Assembly (NCBI GenBank): GCA_037951165.1
Contig: JBBDHG010000063.1
Coordinates: 372,001 to 436,000 of the forward strand
Direction of reading: 5' to 3'
From: Lophius americanus
Lineage: Eukaryota; Chordata; Actinopteri; Lophiiformes; Lophiidae
Length of the DNA: 64,000 nt
A program made the translations under genes and the position numbers. Positions 1 through 14,200 of this stretch are shown piece after piece. The notes beneath the pieces were generated by a model. The model was not told where the DNA came from, made no database searches, and saw only the letters and a program-made list of their open reading frames with translations. The first letter of the stretch is position 1; each line of letters opens with the position of its first letter.

Positions 1-75
1 GTAGTGTAAATGAAATCCATTTTTGACCAGCAAAGGTGTTCCCATATTTATCATTGTAGCTCTTTTTAATTTCAG

Positions 76-1054
76 GCTGTATTTTCTGGATTTCCGGGAG
101 CCACAACAAACTCCCGGACAAATGTAAACCCGGGTGGATGGAGCTTGTTTGGTGGCGGTGGTGGTGGCGGTGGATCAAGCTCATCCTCATCCAGCTCTTC
201 TACTGGGAGTCAGTATGGTAGAACAGGGTCAGGTTCAAGCTCATCTGGGTTGGCATACAATAAGCAAGGATCAACTGGGACAGGCTCTTCGAGCACATCC
301 CTCTTGTCGGGTGGTTCAAGTAGCGCCGGTGGATCTGGATACAATAAGTTAAGTTCAGCAGGCACAGGTTCCGCAAGCACTTCCCTCTTGTCAACTGGGT
401 CAGGTAGCTCCACTGGGTCTGGGCTCAATAAGCTAGCTGGAGGATCAGTCTCAAATTCCGGATCAACAGGGTTGAATCAAAATCCTAGTTCAGGTGGGAC
501 AGGCTCTGTTAAGCCAGCTACAAGTGGGAGAAGCACATCATTCTTTGGGACATCCGCGGGGTCAACAGGGTCGAGCTCAAGCTCCAGCTCCAGCGGAATA
601 GGTTCAAATAAGGCAACGACTAACGTGAAAAGCACCTCAGGCTCTGGGTCATCTTCTGGATCAACTGGGTCGGCGAGTAAAAGTGGTTCTGGTTTCTCTT
701 GGCTTGGATTTGGGAGCAGTAATAGTAATAGTGGTAGTAGTAGCAGTAGTAGTAGTAGTAGTAGTAGTAGTTCAGGACAAAGTAGGTCAGGAAGTGGAAC
801 AGGGAAAGGAACTTCAAGTGGGAGCAGTTTTGGGGGACTCGGGTCGTCAGGAAGGTCGAGTGGACTGGGAGGTGGCTCAGGTAAGTTTGAATAAATGCAA
901 CAACAGCTGTAGTTGCACATATTACCTATGACTGTTGATTATGTCATGGCCAATATATTGTAAGTTAATGTTTTCTCACGTTTAATCAACAGTCAGCGTT
1001 TCTCAGCACCTTCAGGATCTGCAACGCTTCATCGACCCCGCTGGGTCAGAGTGA
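76..1054 (+). CDS. 3' part of a Ser/Gly-rich protein gene, possibly plvap (partial)
   Basis: Two exons are visible: 76-880 (acceptor ttcag before 76, donor gtaagt at 881) and 993-1054. The reading frame continues across the intron, splitting a Gly/Val codon. The large exon starts in frame from an upstream exon outside the window and encodes about 268 residues, mostly Ser, Gly and Thr, with loose repeats such as GSGSSS, STGSGS and LNK/YNK spacers. The last exon encodes a short amphipathic end, HLQDLQRFIDPAGSE, then TGA. Human PLVAP, an endothelial type II membrane protein of caveolar and fenestral diaphragms, lies beyond ANO8 on the same strand as ANO8 and also ends in a Pro/Ser/Gly-rich tail carrying an IDP motif. 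The name therefore rests on gene order and weak C-terminal likeness, and no coiled-coil part is in the window. The sequence at 1051 is also a good donor (A|gtgagt), so the gene could instead continue past the stop. The Ser/Gly tract may simply be a low-complexity tail of another protein. Confidence 0.4.
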
Positions 1055-1135
1055 GTACTTAGTGATGCCATGTTTATTGAGAAGGTTTAGACTGAATTGT
1101 TTGCTAAAACGGCAGAGAACTTTGGTTTGTGGTGG

Positions 1136-1345
1136 CTATAGCTCATTGGGAGTAGCGGCCGTCTCCCAATCTGGGGATCGGGAGGTAGCCGGTTCAAGCC
1201 CTTTCTAGTCTACATGTCGTAAGGTCCTTGAGCAAGAGCCTGAACCCAAAATGCTCCCCGGGCGCTTCACAGGAGCTGCCCTCTGCTCCCTCAGGGATGG
1301 GTCAAATACAGAGAATGAATTAATAAAGTATGAATTCAAAAATTA
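1136..1345 (+). repeat. tRNA-derived SINE-like element
   Basis: The left part reads like a decayed tRNA head, with a B-box-like GGTTCAAGCCC at 1191-1201. It is followed by a body (ccttgagcaagagcctgaac, then tgctccccgggcgcttcac) that I recognise from common teleost SINEs. It ends in an AT-rich tail with TTAATAAA-type repeats. Family assignment is from memory; no second full copy was found in this window. Confidence 0.5.
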
Positions 1346-1702
1346 ATAAATATTTATTAATTAAATTATTTTGGTAAAAATAACCCCAAGAAGACATAAA
1401 TAGTCCATTAATTGGGATATATTTTCAGCTGTGGAGTAATCTTCACTCGGTGCTCTTGGTATCTATGCAGTTTTGACTTGAGATAAAGCACAGTGCTCAT
1501 GTTCATCGTAATGATAAACACGTCAAAATAGCATTTCTACAGTTGAAGGTCATAAAGTACGTACATTCTTAGTAAAACTAGACTACGATAGCATGAGTGT
1601 TGCTAATTTGATCAGGGGCTTTGGCTTTTCTCATGGGAGTTGTTGATCATAGTACAAATTTAGGATGACGCCACACTTGTCCTTGTTCTAATAAATAATA
1701 TG

Positions 1703-1805
<103 letters not shown>

Positions 1806-4506
1806 CCTAGGGAAAGGGAACGAGAAAGACAAATTCTCTCCAGAATGTTGGGTTAGATCATCTTGGTCACCTTAAAGGAAATGTATTGTCCATTGTATCT
1901 CTCATGTACAGCTAAATGCATAATTCTCATACTGATCCTTCATTTGTATATTACATTGGACCATATATGTTTGTGACAGATAACATGTCAATATGCATTT
2001 ATAAAAGTAATTTGAGTAATTATTTTTGCACTTTCAAGAGTAAAATGTGAAAATTTTGTTTCAATAATTTGCTTCTAAACTGTTTGTACCTGAGCATAGA
2101 TAAGCATGTTTTAATTTTAAACTGTAAATAGAGAAAAATAAAGGCATTGTTTTCATATTAGTACATCAAATGTGCTTGTCTCTTATTTATAAACAAAGCT
2201 ATTTCCAATATTACCCTATGCAGACCCGGGAATAGCTGTTTGTCCCTATGTGCGTCAGCTATTGTGTGGCTTATTGTCTCCGAATGACTCCCAAGTCCCT
2301 CATGTGATGTTTCATGCAAGACCTGCTGGCAACACGATGAAACCCTTACAGTCTGTTTACGTTTACCTGCCAACCTGCCCGTCAGCCAGCCGGGGCAGAT
2401 GGGAGGAGCCTTTGGAAACATACGCATGCTACTAAAAGCGATGTGTTATCACTCAACTCAAAAGACGACAGATATCCATGGCCTAAATAAAAAACAATAT
2501 ATAGCTTATGAAATAACACCTGAGGAGATGGGACTTGTCTTGATACACATTCAGGGTCCTGACTTTTCTGAGAATGACCCAAATCCAGACAGATTTTATT
2601 TTATTGCTTGTTTACAAAACAAAGAGACGTAAATTTTCCATGGCCAGCTATTGATAGGGACCTATCCTCTGTGAAGCTCTTTTTTTTCCCTTTCTAAAGG
2701 TCATTTGGGGGGAAATTTTCGTTTCTCATATTTAGAGTCCTAGGAAAAAGAGCGTTGTCTGACGCACAGATTGTAAAACGAACTGAGGTGTTGGGCTATA
2801 CAACAAATACACTTGTTAAACTTAATATAGAAAAATATTAAAAGGGTTGTTTGTGAGTAGATTTTTTTATCACAGTGTTTGGATTATGTCAGTAGCATTA
2901 ATACAGAGCCAAAGAGGAGCATGGAAACAAACCGTCCTGAGAAAAGACAAACATCCTGTTCACTGCACTGTGGAAGGATGGGAATTCACTATTAATCCAA
3001 GAACCAAGAGTGCATTGGCGCCGATTAATAAATACAATACTTGAGAGAAAAGAGGGCTCTTCCCCGTCTAAAGGATATCCTTTGTTTAACATCAAGTGTT
3101 TTGCTGCATGTGGGAAGCGTGGTTTACTGCAGAACCAGTATGAACTGGTTGGCTGCTTCAAAAAGTCAGTAAATTAGAATGAGACACTGGGTGTGTTAGA
3201 AGATAGATCTGGTGGGTTTAAAGATGCTTCCTGTCTGCTTTTTTCCTGTTGACTCATGCCATTTCTTTATTCCCTAGACAAAATAGATTTGCCCATTGTT
3301 TCAGTAGAGACAAAAGACAATAGCTAAAAATACAGTTAAGAGATTAATTCCAACTTTTTCTATTTTACATTTACCAGGATTTTATTGTATAAGAACTGCA
3401 ATGCAAACATAATATAATGTACTACTTCAACTGATAACAATACAAAAAACAAAAACAGCACACTTGTGTTGTTGACGCTTCCTGATATATGAGAAAAATG
3501 AAATAATAGAGTTTATTCAGAAAAACAAAACAAATGACGTCACTGAAAAATATTAAACATTACTGGTTTTACCTACTTAAAAAGGAAATAAATGAAAAAC
3601 ATACAGTTAAAATCAACAAACTAAAAAGCAAGGCAATATATATAAATATTTCAGAATTTCAATAAGGGACAGACAAATGATCATACAGTGTAAAATGTGA
3701 TGCAGAGACAGATTCTTGCTGTGAAGTTAGCAGTTTAATAGCAACTGTAAATTACAATAGTTCAAAGAGGAGGTTTTGCATGAGTCCTATCAATGTTATA
3801 TTGTACAATTGTTGACAATACAATGAAGTACCAATGCTGACAATATCTTTAAGATTACTAAGAAAAAACATGATTTCATGTTTCATAAACTGGAAAAAGC
3901 AACCAACACACTGAACAGAAACACTTTGAATAAGATGTGAACACTCGTGTATTAATCTATCCATACATGTCCTTAACTTACATTATTTAGGCCAAATGTT
4001 TCACTGGGTCAAGGATCATTCTCTGACTTCCACACATTATTTAACTCATCCATGACTACTCTTTTGGGATCTTGACCCCTCAGCAGCACTGAGACCTCTG
4101 ACGCAGACTTGGGGCTCTTGTCTTTGAGTCTGCTCAGACACATCCCTGCCCCTCCTGCTGCAGGAAAGGGACCGGGTGATTATAATTACAACCTCCTTCC
4201 TCACCTGGGGTTGCTGGACTTTGACCTTTTTTGTCTGAGCCAGCTAATGTCCCCCCTTTAATGTGACTTCTAATTGCATTTCCTATCTGCTTGGCCTCTC
4301 TTAGTGGCTGCTCTGGCTGGTAAAGATATCAATAGGAAAGAAACCTTCTCTCTTGTGTTGAAATGTTAAGTGAGAGTGTGTAAAGCGCTGCAAACTGCTA
4401 GGAAGGAAGAGGTACCCTAGCATTGATATCCAACCATGAGTTTCACCTTGAACTCTCTCCCAAAGAGTCATAGCAAGGAAAGTTTTTACATTTGACCTAA
4501 TCTAGC

Positions 4507-4509
<3 letters not shown>

Positions 4510-4577
<68 letters not shown>

Positions 4578-4582
4578 TATAT
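4510..4582. repeat. (AT)n microsatellite
   Basis: About 73 bp of alternating A and T with one interruption (ac) near 4571. Confidence 0.95.
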
Positions 4583-4954
4583 CAAAATGACCCTATGAGA
4601 AACAACTTCAGTGACAAGTAAAGACCAGTCTTACAGTCCACCTCAATGTATTCAGCCCATGAAACAAAAAACAGAAACAGGGTCTTCCAAAATATCATCA
4701 AACTGATATGTCTGCATATACAAAATACACAAAGTCAATAATTGTTTAGTCCAAAGCAAAATAGAACCTTAGGATACACTCAGAATATCCAAAATGATCA
4801 TTATAACGATAAAGATAAAGACAAACTGAAAGACAACCTGAACAATTGCAATTTAAAATGAAGGCTGGCATTTGCTTATTTTATAAGCATTGTTTTTATA
4901 TTAAAATGTCTCATCAGCGCCACAGCAATTAATATATACGAAAATCTCTGCTCT

Positions 4955-5170
4955 ATAAAATAACATGGATGACCTCATCCCAATGGCACATGTCAGTGCG
5001 TGGGATTTATCAGGCAGCAGGTGAACATTTTGTTCCTGAAGCGGATGTAATGGAAGCAGGAAAAAGGAGAAAGTGTGAGAGTCTGAGAAACGTTAACATG
5101 GGCCAAATTGTGACTGCTAGACGATTGGGTAAGAGCATCTCCAGACCAGTAGGAACAGGATTATGGAAAA
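4955..5170 (+). mobile_element. Tc1-like transposon fragment (5' part)
   Basis: The segment carries recognisable landmarks of a very common fish Tc1-like element: atttatcaggcagcaggtga, then gggccaaattgtgactgcta, then agagcatctccagaccagta. These correspond to the 5' region and the first transposase codons (helix-turn-helix part). The rest of the transposase is absent, so this is an old truncated copy. The same landmarks recur, more decayed, near 24700 and 45200, and in reverse near 9450 and 33900. Confidence 0.7.
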
Positions 5171-8100
5171 CTACTTAACATTTTACCATGAAACTTTGTG
5201 TAATTATTGGGTATAAAACTAAGTACAACTGCATTTGGGAATTTAAGATTGGATTGAAGTTTGGAGTGCATCTGGATAAAGGGGCAAATTAGGAACTTTA
5301 AAAAAAATGTTTTATTACTTTCTTCAACAAAACTAGTTTGGGGAATTTTACTTTGGATTTCTTATTGTCTTTAATCTTCTGCTCTTCGGTTTTAAGTCTC
5401 ACCTGAATTACTCACCCAAAATAAATTTAAAATAGCTCTAAAACTATCAGGGGGTATTTGCGTAATCTTGATTACTCTATATTTCACACAGTTACATAGC
5501 AAATGGACCCACAATGTGTCAAAAATGGGATTTGGAACCCAGCGAGATTTTGAGCGGGAAGTACTACCTATCTGAACTAAGAGGAACTATATGTACATTC
5601 TACAATCATGACATAAATCCATGTTTAGATCAAAATCTTGCATTGTGCACAATAAAAATAACTAGATAAAATGATTGGTCTGTTGAGAAGAACAGGTTAA
5701 CATTGCGAAAAAAGTTTTTTCTATTACCCCTTCCGTCTATTACACATAAACTTTATAGTTTTTATGGAACTAAAAGGGTTACCCGTGTAGAAAGAAACAA
5801 CTTATTCAGTTATGGACTGGATCCAGATAAATGGTTCTGGTAATAAGGGTCTTTTTGATCCGTTTTTCATTTTCACAATAATTACTTGACAGGTTAGTAT
5901 GAAAAGGTAAGGAGGATTGGCAGATGTGCCGAGTCAGATATTACAAAAATAATCCTGTAAATGAAGAATATCTATGGATTTTTACAATTTCGCTATTTTT
6001 ATCAATAATGCTTAAATTTCTGGACAGATCTAGCTTACATAAGTGCTTAGACGGTTAACATATGCTTATTAGCATTACATGACAGTCCAGATGAGGCTTA
6101 TAAGTCATTAATGTCATGTCATTCATTTGAAGTTAGATTCAAGGTTCAATGATAGTATGAAAAGTAAGGCAACAACTAAAAACTATTTTCTGTAACCAAT
6201 TTTAATGTATGACAAAAATTTTCGCTGAATTCTTCAGAAATCAGTCTCCACCAGTTTCATACAAGCTTGTCCTTAAAAGTAGATATTAAGATGTTCTAGC
6301 ATTGTTATCCTTTTGTCTGAATGTGTAACTACTGCGTGTCACACTGCTACAACACACTGCAGATTGATGTCGTCATGAGCCGAGACGCTGTAAGCCGTCA
6401 GCACTGTACTGTTTATTTATGTCATCGATTATCCTCAAAACACACCTCTACACAAAGAGTTAAAGAGCTAAAGCCGCTGCAGTTGTTCAATTTAAATTCT
6501 TCCCACTTACTGAGAGACGTAATTCATTGCACACAGCTGCACTACAGTTACCCCCGGAAAAAGATCAATCTTATCTTGAGTGTATGTAAACACTTGCCAA
6601 AATCAATGGGAGTCTAGGAGGTTCTAAGAACTGGCCTGGCAGGATGTTTGTTCCCTGAACCTGTCAAAATCAGTAATAAATGTAAGGTCATACTGAATGA
6701 ATAACATATTTTTATATGCTACTAAAGGTTAAAGAAAAATATTATTTAAAAGTTATCAGCTCTCTTCAATTTGAGCAAAAAAGAGTGAAACCAATGAAAC
6801 TTCTGAATGTCTGATGATTTCTTAAATTCGTAGGAATTCATCTACGTCGATCACATTCAGGCATTAGCTATAAACTATATAACTTCTCTGAGTGACAGGA
6901 GTAAGATTTACGTAAAGAAAGAAAGGGCTGGTTAAAGACATTCACTTATATTTCATAGAGCAGCAGTGATTTGGTGTCATGGAAATAGATTTAGTCTTTT
7001 CATTCATGTATGAATCCATGTTTTATGCTTATACATGTTAAATTTTACTGATCAATTTTTTTTTTGGTCTATTTTTCTTTCATTGTAAAGTCACTGGAGC
7101 TATCTGTTTAAAAGTAGAACATGTGAAATACCCATCATATCACTTTTTCTATAGTGTGGCTCAGTGAGCTATGAAAATCTAGAGCCTTTACCTTTATTGT
7201 AGAACGTTTCAGTACCTCGCCCCTTTCTGAGAGCTCCCTTTTCTCTTTGTTTTTTAATCTTTTTATTTCTCATTTCCATGCAGTCCACCTTCATTTGAAA
7301 TTATGTTGTAATATATTTCGACCCAAATGGGATTTTATTATAAATATAATGAAATAGACTTGTCTCTTGAGATCCTGGTCGTGAGGAAAATGTGAAACTT
7401 TTAAACTGGAAGTGTCAAATTATTGTAGTTATTATTGTAATAACGATGAAGAAAAATCTATCCACTGTCTCCACCTAGTGGCCGTAGTAGTGAACTGTAA
7501 TGCTGGGATTTGTAGAAATGAATGTGTTATGGATCCGTGTGTCCTGCAAAGGTTAAGTCAAATGCCTGCATTTATTGCAAAATTCACGTTTTTGCTTCAT
7601 TTAAAATGCTGATTGCTAATGTTGAAAGGGATGTTCGCCCAGAGGGCCACACGAGCTAAAATCTCCCCAGCCTGGCAGAGAATTGAAGAGGTTTAAGTTT
7701 TACCTCATACTGTCATCTCTCAACAAAGAGGAAACACTGAGGAACAATTGTAATCATTCTCAAAAATGGATCCAATGCCAATTCTGGAATCCCTACTCTG
7801 ACATCGAAGAGATTTGCACATGAAGTTGATGTCAATTTAAGAAAATGTTGACAGCGGACCGTCGAACCATTTCTGTAACAAATAAAGAATGATATTCATA
7901 TAAACAAACGGGTCATTTAGGAGAGTTGCCAGATTTAAGCAGACAGCCCGATGCCGGACTGAAACCCCTGCAGCCCTTCATGTGAACCAGCACATGCATG
8001 TAAGTATGTCAGCAGGACCTGCAGGCTCACGGTGGTTCCCTCAACTTTGTCGTCATCAAACAGTCACGACTGATGCAGGTAATGTGTAGAGGCTGTGTTC

Positions 8101-8235
8101 CTCCTCTTCCCCCCACCTCTTCATCGACCACGTACACTAGGGCTTTCCCCGTTACATGCTACGGACATGCAATAAAATAGAGTGTCGTCTTCCAGTCCCG
8201 TTGAGACCAGGTCCGGGGTAATCGTGCACACCAGC

Positions 8236-11200
8236 ATGCAGGCGGCGGCGACCGGAGCTGCTGATTCCGACGCTGCTGAAGACATCAGCAGCAGCAGCAC
8301 CGCAGTTTTCGACGACAGCGACGGGGCAGGGGAGAGGATGGAGAGGACCGTGCCAAGCGAGCGGCAGGACAGGACCAAAAACATCCACCAGCACCGGCAG
8401 CAGCAAACGGCCTCATCTCCGTCCGGAGTGCTCGGTAAGCGACTAACGGAGAACGGTGTGTCCTGGAAACTAGCAGGAATATGAGAGGAGGAGGCTGGTG
8501 TCCTTAATAAGGATGGAGTCTGTAGAAGGAATGTGGCGCATTCACTGGTGACTTATGCACTTAACTGAATGACTCAGAGTGGACCAACTGGGTTCTGATT
8601 GCGTTGAGTCTTTCCTTTTCCCGCTGCACAGTAGGCATTCCTACTGAGGCAGGCCCGGGAAGAGTCTGGCTTCTGTGGTCCACAGGTGCATTTCAGGAGG
8701 AGCAGGCACCGATGGGCCGTGATGCACTACACATCCAACAGAGGGAAGATTGTCTTTTATTCTCAGACCGGATGTGGGTGAAGAATTAACATGTGCATTT
8801 GACAATATTTAATTGAAGTGGTGGATTAGCAAATAACTGGTGGATCTGGACTTCCATGATCAAGATGTTTAAGCAATACTGATGGGGTGGTCACTTTCCT
8901 TCAATGGGTTTTCTCCCCTGAGATTGACCTTGTATCTGCACCCTCTGAAATAACTTCGGTTCTCATGCAGCAGCTCTAAGGAAGAGAGAGGAGACCTAGT
9001 TGCTGGTCTGTTCATTTTTATATTATATTATTTACCACCATACTCCTGAGCAGGGTCTCCTCATGAGCTGCTTTAATGTTCATCATGTTAACTGTATTTG
9101 GGGGAAAAATATCAATATTGTTCATGGTATTATAACCATCTGTCTTGTAATGTGTAGGCTTCTTTCTTCTTTCTGACATATTTCTGTTGGAACCAGCATT
9201 AACCTTTTCTCTGGTATATGGGAACATAACTCCTCTGTTGGTTCAGTCAAAATGAGCAAGTTGTCGTTCCCTGCACACGTTTATTGATCATAAGCCCCCG
9301 TCACCCTTGTTCTGTTTCACCAGTTCTTGTGTCTTAGAACAGTTCTGATAGTTACTAACCACTGCAGACTGATAACACCCAACAAGTCCTGCAGTTCTTG
9401 GGCTGCTCTGACCCATTCGTTTAGCCATCACAATTGGGCTCTTTTCAAAGTTGTTCCGATCCTTATACTTGCCCATTTTTCCTCCTTCAAACACAATAAC
9501 TTCAGGGACACAATGTTTGCTCCGTGCCTAATCTGTTCCACTTACTGACACACTAACAGTACCGACAAATGATACTCTGTCTTCACACACCAGTGGTTAT
9601 AATGTTATGGCTGATTGCTGGAAGTCAAATAAAAGTGCCCAGAGGAAACACCCCTGAGGCAATCCAGCTGGGAAAAAAGATCATTATTGATTTATTACAA
9701 AATAATATTTTAGGGGGGTGACATAGGGCTGAACTGTCGGCTCACAGAAAGACGGGTCTGGGTTCTGTGCTGTGGGCATTCTGGTTGTCGGTTCCTTCTT
9801 TAATCTGTAAACATGCACTATAGGTGCTTTGTCCATAATAGTGAATGTGAGTGTGAATCGCTGTCTGCCTCCTTGTGCTGGCCCTGTGATGAACTAGCAA
9901 ATTATCCAGGGAGGACCCTTCCTCTCGCCCAATGTCAGCTGAGATAGGCTCCAGTCCCCACCTGCTGCCCTGAACAGGATAAGCAGTTACAGATGATGAA
10001 AGAATGCTGGTCTTCCTATTGTATGTGTTGGCCTTGTTGAGAACTGTCGAACAGTCCAGGGTGTACATAACCTTTATTCCTGACCGTTCAAAGAAAAGTG
10101 GTTCAGAAAATAGAGAGTTCATATGAGATAATGTAAGAAAATCATAACATGAGAAATTTAAGACATGCTGTGTATAAATGTTACATAGTAAAGAAAATAT
10201 GACAAAAACAAATATGTTAAAATATCTACATCAAAATCTACAGAACAGTATGTTTTTTTAGTATATTAGGTTTTTGAGTATTTGAGCCATAGCGGAGCTC
10301 ATTTAGGGGTTAGAGGTATCTTTGAAATTACAACAAAATCCTCTATCTTTTCATCATCAAGATATGTGCATTTACCTCATATATGATCATCAACAACTAT
10401 CGATGTATTACTTAAGCACTTATATATAACCTCAACAAAGGTGGGCTTACACTGTCTCTCCTGGTTCTCTACCGCAGATGGACTCCATGTCCTCTCATCA
10501 CACTTGGTACATTTTGGTCTGAACGGATAAATCTGCCTCTGCTCGAGCGAGAGATTTGGATGTCAGATACAAATACAAATCCTTTGTCCTCTATGAGTAG
10601 TGATGTCTGTGACAGCGAGACGGAAACCACCGCTCTGCCGTACAGTAATCAGACACATATTAAGACTTGGTAAAAGAGAACTGATTTGGATGCATGGAGT
10701 GAGGACCGATGTGTGAAAGAGGGAGAAGCAACAAAAGTAATGAGAGTGGTCTCAACCCTGCTCACATCGCCCCATATTTAATTATCACAGAAGTCAACCT
10801 TCACGCTGGCTAAGCAATTCTACCCAGCATTCCCATCAGTCCCCATGACAGAGCAAAAACTAAGGAAGGGAAAAAAGGTGGTGAGATTGATGAGTGGCAT
10901 AGTGAGACGAATGATTAATCGGATCTGTGTCCTTCATCACCATTTTCCGGCCACCTTCTCTCTTTTACAAACAGTCTTCTTCCTCACCTGTTTTAAACTT
11001 TGCTAACCTCCTTTGAACTAATTGTCACCCTTCTCGCCTTTCCTCCTTTTAGATAAATTGTTTGGAAAACGCCTTCTGCAGGCCAGGCACTACATCATGT
11101 CTCGAAAGTCCTGGCTCAAGATGGTTCCCACTGAAAACTGTGATATCCTGATGACATTCCCAGGTACGTTTAAGCTGCAGTCGGTCTCTCTGGTCCGTCC

Positions 11201-14200
11201 TGATGGATAAGTCGCCGCAGAGAGGACAGCTCACCTTCATTGAACGTTTTTGATTGTCTGCCAGCCACTCAGGACACAAAGTATTCCCTGGCCAATGATA
11301 CATTTGAGCTATTTCCCCTCCCTCTGTCCAGTCGTTAGACTGGTCCCTACTGCAGCGTGATTTAGGAAAGCAGCAGTTTGGGGTATAAATATATGAATTC
11401 AAATCGTTTCACAATATCTATTTTTTGGCTTTACTTAGATGAAACTCAGCATCCATTGGTCTCCATCTTCAGGTGGTTACTGACAAGAAAATCTACAGTA
11501 TGTTTGGGATAATTATCATAGTTTTTGAAATGCCCATGGATTATAGATGCAGACAGTCATAACAGGTGTGATATCATGTGACATATCTGGTGTTAGCTGA
11601 AGCAAACGTTTCATTTTGATGACTTATTAAGTTAGAAAACGTACAGAGTTGACTGAATGGGTGATAAACTGAGTGGATTTACAAGAAAAAAACAAATCCA
11701 ATAATCATTTTCCAGAAACCTGAGAATCATTTAGAGTCAGTCAGGATCTAATTATTTTAATTCTCATTTGCACATCCGCCTGTATGGATGCTCTCTCTGC
11801 CTCATCTGAGTGTCAGGGGTATACTTCAACCTGGCACCCTAACAAATATTAGAAATATTATGAAATCTGATTGATAAATATAATTTGACTATGTCACTTA
11901 TATCTGCTGGCATGTTATACAACAGAGCAAAATTAAGCAAATCATTTTATTGGCAAATTCTTTTTTAAGTTTTCTTGGAATGAAACTACCATACTTGCCT
12001 CTTTTCACCACGTTACCCCTAATCCATCATAATATTTGTATAATCAACACAAAAATCAAAAAAATGAATGGTAATATCAAATAGTTTGTGTTGATTACTG
12101 TCTGTGACATCCATCCCTTTGTGGGATGTAAGTACCCCCACCCCCCCAAAAAAAGAAGAAATTGGGAAAGAGGACCACCAAGTAGACATTCATTTTGGCA
12201 GTGAATAAACAAAGAAACTGTTTTAAATATTTATTTAGGTGTTAATGAAAGTACAGATGTCTATAAATAATGAAGTATGTTTGTGATTGTGCTTTAAACG
12301 AAACGCCTCTCTCCTCAGATACAATCGATGACCACACTATAATGTGGCTCCTGAATCAGATCCGTAACGGAATCCCACAAGTCAGCATTCAGGTTCGGCA
12401 GCATAAACATACCCAGACGCACGCCTTCTTCATCACGACTACATTTGAGAAGTAAGACTGTAAAGCTCACACGCTGACTGTGCATGTGTAACGAGTGCGT
12501 CTGCCTCTCTGGACTCTCCAGCGTGAGGACATTTCAGCCAATGAGGGCTGCCTCTTGATTTTAGGAGTTGAGTTTGAATAATGGTTAAACTTTAGGATTG
12601 AAATATTATTCCAGCAGGTTATTGGACATATTTAATTTCATTATGAGCTGCATGTACATGGGGGGCAGCAAGATGGCTGGAATGAGGTCAGACCAAATGA
12701 GCAGATATGGATGTTTACATTCAAGAAGCCATTTAACCCTTTAATGTCATCAACAAGAGAAAAAAGCTTTGGAAAATTTAATTTAACATCTTAGACACTA
12801 AGAAATGAAATGCACAAACAATCACTTCAAGATTAAATTTTTCATTTCATGGAGAATAGTTTTAATTCTGTGAGCTCCACCATTTGATAAAGCATGTTTT
12901 TAGAAAACTGACCCTTATTAGTCTTTATTGGTTGTATGAAGTTGCTTAACTCTACATACAGCTGTATGACGTTGTGTCACAGTTTGTTGTGTGCTTAACC
13001 TCTATACACTAATCTATCAAACATCCGCTGCACAGACAGGCTTAATCCTGCTGCTCATTTAACCTCTCTTCTACCCACAGCTTACTGCGGGGAGCAGAGC
13101 AGATGTGCATGCACAAGGCCGTCAAACCACAGTTTGGTGGCGGGATGCGACGATTTTCCTGTGAGGAAGACAACATCTATGAGAACATAGAGAGCGAGCT
13201 TTGTTTCTTCACCTCACAGGTTAGATGTTAAACCTGATGGCGATACGAGCTGTCAGTCAAGATGTTAACGTAATCTCTCTTTTGCATTTATTGCAGAAAT
13301 TGAAATGCATGCTCCCAGTCTATTTTGATTTAGTTGGGGTTTTTTTCTCTCCTGTAACGGTTTTCAGGAGCGTCAGAGCATCATAAAGTATTGGCTGGAC
13401 AATCTAAGAGCCAAACAGGGGGAGGTGCTTCACAACATTCACTTCCTGGAGGGACAGCCAATCAGTACGCTGCCATTTATTATGAATGGACATTTTTTAT
13501 TCTGTCCCAAACTTCTGTGTTATCCTCTCTGTATCCAAATTTGACTTGTACTTTGTCTAGTATATTTTAGATGTAAAGTTAAAAAGTTTGAACTATTTGG
13601 AATAATGCAGACCTGCTGTAAAACAGAGCCTTCCCCTGACCTGACAAGGTTCTGGTTAACATGGTCCAAATTTCCCTTGAGATGCCATGTGTCATTTTCT
13701 TCTTAGTTCCGGAACTCGTGGCTCGGGGGGTGATCCATCAAATGTTTCCCCTTCATGAGCAGAGGATCCTCAACCAGCTGATGACATCTTGGGTCCAGGC
13801 TGTGTGTGAAAGGCAGCCCCTGGGTAGGAATGATCCCACTCTAAGGCCTGGTCCACACGTATACATGAGTACTTTCTGAAACATACAGCCCCTTTCTGAA
13901 ACACCGCTTCCAGGATGGAGACTGTTAGAATCTCCATTTGAGGTGCTCACATATGGGAGAACCTGAAATATCTGAGGGGGCCAGCATGAAACATCACAGG
14001 ATGCACAGAGACTTTATTTGTTTACACTATGTAATTACTCTTTATGGCATTCGTAACCAAAATATTGCTGTTTTTAGCTTTGCTATGTGGACCTTTGTAC
14101 GTGTTTACACCTTAAAATAACCTTGGTCTTTCCCTATAACTAGGATCAGAGAAGTTTGACTTATATACGAGGGACTTTTTCTGCAACATAGATTTATGGG

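Larger units (their letters stand above)
2161..8235. other. Intergenic region between the left gene and ano8
   Basis: About 6 kb with no convincing exon on either strand. It holds the (AT)n tract at 4510-4582, a Tc1-like fragment at about 4955-5170, and an isolated palindromic CRE-like TGACGTCA at 3535-3542. The human gene GTPBP3, which lies between PLVAP and ANO8, was looked for and not seen. The last few hundred bases before 8236 should hold the ano8 promoter and 5' UTR; no TATA box stands out. Confidence 0.6.

Noticed and set aside
477..920. 147-residue antisense frame, Leu/Pro-rich
   Set aside because: It is the reverse shadow of the Ser/Gly-rich exon and has no start or splice support of its own.
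3535..3542. Palindromic TGACGTCA (CRE) site
   Set aside because: A single 8-bp match far from any known promoter is expected by chance; mentioned only in the intergenic entry.
8182..8235. Longer ano8 N-terminus from a GTG at 8182
   Set aside because: GTG starts are not expected in a vertebrate nuclear gene; the first in-frame ATG is 8236.
2161..8235. Search for gtpbp3 between the left gene and ano8
   Set aside because: No TrmE/MnmE-like GTPase motif (GxxxxGKS, NKxD) was seen on either strand, so no feature is reported.
8152..8406. Overlapping minus-strand frames over ano8 exon 1
   Set aside because: GC-rich shadow frames of the coding exon, with no homology.
9742..10122. 126-residue minus-strand open frame in ano8 intron 1
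   Set aside because: Lies within a decayed interspersed repeat, with no recognisable domain.
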